Source: an uncultured Lachnospiraceae bacterium
Lineage (GTDB): Bacteria; Bacillota; Clostridia; Lachnospirales; Lachnospiraceae
Length of the DNA: 44,112 nt
Assembly (NCBI GenBank): GCA_902786365.1
Contig: CADACD010000018.1
Location: 1 to 44,112, forward strand
Direction: 5' to 3'
The position numbers and the translations under genes are program-made. The notes beneath the pieces are model-generated. The model was not told where the DNA came from and ran no database searches. It saw only the letters and a list, made by a program, of their open reading frames with translations. Positions 40,524-44,112 of this stretch are shown here, piece by piece (the first letter of the stretch is position 1; every line of letters starts with the position of its first letter).

Positions 40524-40589
40524 AGACGTCTTGGAGGTGATTAGTATTTTTCTTAGTTACAAATCAAAAAAAGAGAAGTAGTAGCTTTT

Positions 40590-40946
40590 TTGAATGAGTT
40601 GCATAAATTACTTGAGAGTGACGAATTTGACATAAATACTGATTTGAATCTTGTTCGTAAGAAAAAGCAGGGGGATGATCAGAAGTTTTCGACACCATAT
40701 ACATTGTTAGAGCTCGATTATGATGCAGAGGACGTTGTTGATAGATTAAAGGAATTGAAAGTTGAAGAGTACTCAGAAACAAAAATCGATAAAGATGATG
40801 TAAATCCGCCAATATTATTTGTGTTTGGAAAGGGCATAAATGGCAAACTGATTTATGTGAAGTTAAAGATTAGAGATCAGCAGAAGCAGGTGGTATGTGT
40901 GTCATTCCATTATGCAAAGGATAAAATGGAATTCCCGTATGCATAA
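40590..40946 (+). CDS. MqsR-like toxin (BECR fold), start uncertain
   Basis: A 118-aa protein from TTG 40590. The end, DDVNPPILFVFGKGINGKLI then YVKLKIRDQQKQVVCVSFHY, resembles MqsR-type mRNA interferases, which close with V-Y-L-K-I-x-V then V-S-F. It precedes an MqsA/Panacea-type antitoxin, as such toxins do. There is no ribosome-binding site near TTG 40590. A GGAGGTG at 40533-40539 lies 50 bases upstream in another frame that runs into an A7 tract (40566-40572); a one-base slip there would join them. The gene may be frameshifted at its start. Confidence 0.65.
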   Translation: MNELHKLLESDEFDINTDLNLVRKKKQGDDQKFSTPYTLLELDYDAEDVVDRLKELKVEEYSETKIDKDDVNPPILFVFGKGINGKLIYVKLKIRDQQKQVVCVSFHYAKDKMEFPYA

Positions 40947-40970
40947 TGGAATAATGAAGGAGGTAAGCCA

Positions 40971-42014
40971 ATGGAGGCCAATACATTAATTAAAAAAATT
41001 CATATGTCTTGTCCATTATGTGACAAGATACATGAAATTGAAGAAAGAAAAAGAATCACAACCGTTACATTAAAGGGAGAGGAAGTAACCTACGAAGAGA
41101 GGTTTTATTTTTGTGCAAATGCTGATGAGGACGAGAATGAGTTTGAGACTGGAGCAATGACAAACGAAAATCTCCTTAACGCAAGAAATGCATACCGAGT
41201 AAAGATGGGGCTTCTTACATCGGATGAAATTGTTGCAATTAGAGAAAGTTATGGTCTGTCCCAGGTTGATCTTGCAAAACTTATGGGATGGGGTGAGGCA
41301 ACTATTTCACGATATGAGAGTAAAGCAATCCAAGATGAAGCATATGATACTATGCTTCGGCTGATTAAGGATAATCCTTTACAAGCATTAGAATTCTTAA
41401 AGAAGAACTCCGATAAATTTCCGGTGATGAAACGTTTAGAAATTAGGGCAAAGATTGTTGAGAAATTAGATTCTTATGGAAAGGAGTTTCTCACAAGACA
41501 GACATTTGAAGGAGAGTATGCAAACTTTGAAGAGCCATCTGATTCAAATGGATTTACAACACTTAATATTGATAAAATTGAAGTAATGATTTCCTATATT
41601 GCTGAGAAAGTTAGTAACTTGTTTAAGGTTAAACTTGTGAAAATGCTTTGGTATTCTGATGTTTTGTCGTTCATTGAAAACGGATGTTCAATGACTGGTA
41701 TGGTATATCGACATGAACCTATGGGGGCCCTTCCGGTCGGACATTATAGTTTGATGAATCTAGAAAACTTAAACGTTCAAGAGGAAATGAGTTACAATTA
41801 TGATACTATGCTTCATGTATATCCAACTGCTAATATGGATTATTCTGTATTATCGGACAGAGAAAAAGCCATATTGGATAAAGTGATAGCAAAGTTTAAA
41901 GATTATAAGGCAAAAGATATTGTGGATTATATGCATGATGAAAGAGCATATGTTGAGACAAAACCTGGAGAAATAATTCCTTTTAGTTTGGCAAAAGAAA
42001 TAAGAGCATTTTAA
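40971..42014 (+). CDS. MqsA-like HTH antitoxin with Panacea (DUF4065/SocA) domain
   Basis: A 347-aa antitoxin and probable repressor. Residues 14-48 form a zinc-binding start (C14-PL-C17 and C48). Residues about 83-130 are an XRE-type helix-turn-helix (RESYGLSQVDLAKLMGWGEA, then TISRYE). Residues about 195-345 are the Panacea domain (KVKLVKMLWYSDVLSFIENG, then YRHEPMGALPVGHYSL). Panacea domains neutralise many unrelated toxins. Here the partner is the MqsR-like gene 24 bases upstream. AAGGAGG precedes the ATG. The paired palindromes upstream are its likely sites. Confidence 0.88.
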   Translation: MEANTLIKKIHMSCPLCDKIHEIEERKRITTVTLKGEEVTYEERFYFCANADEDENEFETGAMTNENLLNARNAYRVKMGLLTSDEIVAIRESYGLSQVDLAKLMGWGEATISRYESKAIQDEAYDTMLRLIKDNPLQALEFLKKNSDKFPVMKRLEIRAKIVEKLDSYGKEFLTRQTFEGEYANFEEPSDSNGFTTLNIDKIEVMISYIAEKVSNLFKVKLVKMLWYSDVLSFIENGCSMTGMVYRHEPMGALPVGHYSLMNLENLNVQEEMSYNYDTMLHVYPTANMDYSVLSDREKAILDKVIAKFKDYKAKDIVDYMHDERAYVETKPGEIIPFSLAKEIRAF

Positions 42015-42075
42015 TATGGTAAATGATTATGGGCACTTGCAGATGTTGTGAGTGACTTTTGGATTGGAAGATGAC

Positions 42076-42162
42076 ATGGGATTTTTCAGCAGCATATTTT
42101 GTGGAAGAGATGCACCCACAGATAGAACTTCCGGTAGTATCAGGATTCTTTGGAACGCCTAA
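42076..42162 (+). pseudogene. Possible phage portal protein N-terminal remnant
   Basis: The 28-codon frame MGFFSSIFCGRDAPTDRTSG then SIRILWNA resembles the first residues of HK97-type phage portal proteins (MG-x-FSS-LFRSRD-P-x-x-x-TSGS). It stops at once. An overlapping frame (MTWDFSAAYFVEEMHPQIEL) is also short. No other phage genes are near. The match is short and from memory of the family. Confidence 0.3.
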
Positions 42163-42272
42163 AATAAAGAAGTAAGGAAAAGAAACTTTCAGTTAAAGAA
42201 GCAGTAGACGAGATGATTTAAGGGAAAACTATTGTAAATACTAGAAATATATAATTAAAGGAGGAAAACAAT

Positions 42273-43439
42273 ATGCAGAATTTTGATTATCAGACACCAA
42301 CAAGACTTATTTTTGGAAAAGGTGTAGTAGATGAAAAGTTGTCAGAAGTAATGAATATGTTTGGGAAAAAGGTGCTTCTAACCTATGGCGGAGGAAGTAT
42401 TAAGAAAATGGGGCTCTACGATAAAGTAAAGGAGCTTTTAAAAGACAAAGATATCTATGAGCTGTCCGGCATACAGCCCAATCCGAAGTATGACCCAAGT
42501 GTTTTAGATGGTGTAAAAATCTGTAAGGAAAATGATATTGATGTGATTCTCGCGGTTGGTGGAGGAAGTGTTTTGGATTGTTCCAAAGCGATTGCAACAG
42601 GAGCAAAGTATGAAGGGGATCCATGGGATTTGATTTCGTATAAAGCGTTTGCAACAAATTCCATTCCGATTGTAGATATCATTACGCTTGCTGCAACAGG
42701 AAGTGAGTACGATGCGGGCGGAGTTATCTCAAGAACAGATACGAATGATAAAATTGGATATGTGGATCTGCATAATTTTCCAAGAGTATCTTTTCTTGAT
42801 CCGACATATACATTCTCTGTATCAAAGAAGCAGACTGCAGCGGGATGCGCAGATGCTATGAACCATATTATGGAGCAGTATTTTACCGGAGATTCCACGC
42901 TCCTTAATGATGGCTTTATGGAGGCTGGTTTAAAGAGTCTTATGATAAACGCAAAGAAGTGTATTGAAAATCCTAAGGATTATACTGCAAGAGCTGAGAT
43001 GATGCTTTGCTGTACCTATGGATGTAATCAGATTTATGCGCTTGGCAGCAGTTATTCCGGTTGGCCTTGCCATGGAATGGAACATGCGCTTTCTGCATAT
43101 TATGATATTACACATGGGGAAGGGCTTGCAATTATCACTCCAAGATGGATGAAGCATATCTTAAGCGAGAAGACGGTTGAAAGATTTGTAAAATATGGAG
43201 TAAATGTCTTTGGTATAGATGCCGGTCAGGATAAGTATGATATTGCAAATCAGGCTATTGATGCCACATATAAGTTCTTTGAAACCATTGGAATTCCAAT
43301 GCACTTGAAAGATGTAGGTATTGACGAAAGCAGGATTGATGAAATGGCTCATCATGTTGCAGAAAATGAAGGACTGGATAAGGCGTGGGTGCCACTTTCA
43401 GAAAAGGATATTGCTGATATATTCAGAGCATCGCTTTAA
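42273..43439 (+). CDS. Iron-containing alcohol dehydrogenase, YqhD/BdhA type
   Basis: A 388-aa NAD(P)H-dependent alcohol/aldehyde dehydrogenase. The nucleotide motif GGGSVLDCSK starts at residue 96 and GGGSIKKMGLYDKV lies at 39-52. The metal ligands fall at Asp194 and His198 (GCADAMNHIMEQYF), His267 (WPCHGMEH) and His281 (YDITHGEGLA), the same numbering as in E. coli YqhD. It probably reduces butyraldehyde or other aldehydes, or detoxifies them. AAAGGAGG precedes the ATG. Single-gene unit. Confidence 0.94.
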   Translation: MQNFDYQTPTRLIFGKGVVDEKLSEVMNMFGKKVLLTYGGGSIKKMGLYDKVKELLKDKDIYELSGIQPNPKYDPSVLDGVKICKENDIDVILAVGGGSVLDCSKAIATGAKYEGDPWDLISYKAFATNSIPIVDIITLAATGSEYDAGGVISRTDTNDKIGYVDLHNFPRVSFLDPTYTFSVSKKQTAAGCADAMNHIMEQYFTGDSTLLNDGFMEAGLKSLMINAKKCIENPKDYTARAEMMLCCTYGCNQIYALGSSYSGWPCHGMEHALSAYYDITHGEGLAIITPRWMKHILSEKTVERFVKYGVNVFGIDAGQDKYDIANQAIDATYKFFETIGIPMHLKDVGIDESRIDEMAHHVAENEGLDKAWVPLSEKDIADIFRASL

Positions 43440-43476
43440 TGTAAACAGGCTGACTCTGGACAGGTGTGGTGAAACT

Positions 43477-43551
43477 ATGTCAAAGATAGGACTTTGGCTT
43501 TCTACAGGTGCGACGACACTGTGGGAGCCGGGTCCTTTTTCTTTACTCTAA
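43477..43551 (+). pseudogene. Short fragment, possibly of a GH78 alpha-L-rhamnosidase
   Basis: The 24-codon frame KIGLWLSTGATTLWEPGPFS recalls the WL-x-x-GATTLWE segment of GH78 alpha-L-rhamnosidases. Nothing else of such a gene is seen. It touches the following MarR-like frame. Treat as a remnant with low confidence. Confidence 0.25.
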
Positions 43552-43878
43552 GGAGATGATATTATAGCGGAGCTGTTATCAGACAGAAAACGTAAACTGG
43601 CAGAGATAATGGGTAGTTCTCATCAGAATGTAAAGCAGATTTTGTTGAAATTGGAAAAGAAGGGATTTGTTTCTATAATCGTCGATGAGAAAGATAGAAG
43701 AAAGCAGCGTATTTATCTTTCCGATTATTGCAGACAATTTTGCTCTGAAAATGATGAGATAACTACAAATATTATGAAAAAAATGTTTGCGGGCGTTTCG
43801 GAGGAACAATTACAAGTAACAATACAGACAATTATACAGATAGAAGATAATCTAAAGGAGATTGCTGAATATGAGTAA
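43552..43878 (+). pseudogene. MarR-family regulator, N-terminus lost
   Basis: The frame holds the MarR winged helix: KLAEIMGSSHQNVKQILLKL (recognition helix), then EKKGFVSIIVDEKDRRKQRI, the wing with the conserved D-x-R-x-x-R-like end. The helices after it are present to the stop. The upstream dimerisation helix is missing and the frame begins right after a stop with no ATG before 43609. Expression from ATG 43609 would give 89 aa, which lacks half of the DNA-binding domain. Its stop overlaps the flavodoxin start, as in a normal MarR-flavodoxin pair. Confidence 0.7.
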
Positions 43879-44032
43879 AGGAATTATTTTATATCAATCA
43901 AAATATGGAGCAACCCAAAAGTATGCTCAATGGCTGGTAGAAAAAACTGGTTATGACTGTGTTGAAACAAAAAGTGTTAAAGCGACATATTTACAGGAAT
44001 ACGATGTGATAGTTATATCTTCTCGGAATTAG
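43871..44032 (+). pseudogene. Flavodoxin-domain protein, broken after 53 codons
   Basis: The start KGIILYQSKYGATQKYAQWL, then YLQEYDVIVISS is the FMN phosphate loop (S-K-Y-G-A-T) and the second strand of a flavodoxin. The frame then stops at 44030-44032. The sequence beyond (LGISGAGIDADSQVEKPM) continues in a shifted frame, and the usual GGGIYAS segment is absent, so a deletion of some tens of bases with a frameshift is likely. It overlaps the MarR fragment by 8 bases. Confidence 0.7.
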
Positions 44033-44112
44033 CGGTGCAGGTATAGATGCCGATTCGCAAGTCGAGAAACCAATGCGATTACAGGTGAAAGAGTGACATT
44101 TATGCACGCAAA

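Noticed and set aside
42165-42230. Short frame ending KKLSVKEAVDEMI before the alcohol dehydrogenase.
   Set aside because: Too short to assign and without a start codon in a good context; treated as debris.

Overview
The window looks like a chromosome segment of a low-GC, Gram-positive gut-type Clostridia, most likely Lachnospiraceae. The evidence is AGGAGG ribosome-binding sites, A+T-rich intergenic DNA, sortase-anchored surface protein, ECF transporter, CD3324/DUF1062-type small genes, clostridial Rpn-type remnants and tRNA genes without an encoded CCA. The species cannot be named from the sequence alone.

Left part (1-8.6 kb): core genes set in mobile-element debris. Remnants of IS66 and IS200/IS605 elements, an Rpn-family nuclease pseudogene and a MITE-like element surround a lone beta-class DNA methyltransferase, five tRNA genes (Tyr, Leu, Phe, Gly, Gly) and a small alarmone synthetase fused to a CBS-domain pair. 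A Phd/RelE-type toxin-antitoxin module is bracketed by two copies of one hairpin repeat.

Middle (8.6-23 kb): metabolic and unknown operons. A thiS-thiG-thiH-thiE thiazole operon comes first, then a small Cys-rich ORF with a DUF6985-like gene. A three-gene operon of unknown function follows (TerB-like protein, membrane/coiled-coil protein, 382-aa protein). Then come a guanine-deaminase-like enzyme, an ECF transporter operon (MptD-type S, T, fused A-A', AraC regulator, HSL-family esterase), a truncated P-type ATPase and nicotinate phosphoribosyltransferase.

Right-centre (23.2-37.8 kb): one 13.5-kb gene encodes a 4509-aa cell-wall-anchored protein with four beta-helix modules, a long non-repetitive region, SdrD/Cna-B-like stalk domains and an LPVTG anchor. 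A class C sortase follows directly. The two genes form a self-contained surface-display locus and are the most striking content of the window.

Right end (37.8-44.1 kb): small genes (PNPOx-like, CD3324, truncated DUF1062, GNAT), a RelE/ParE toxin without a visible antitoxin, a second copy of the 70-bp terminator/hairpin repeat, an MqsR-like toxin with an MqsA/Panacea antitoxin and a clear palindromic operator, a YqhD-type iron alcohol dehydrogenase, and broken MarR and flavodoxin genes at the edge.
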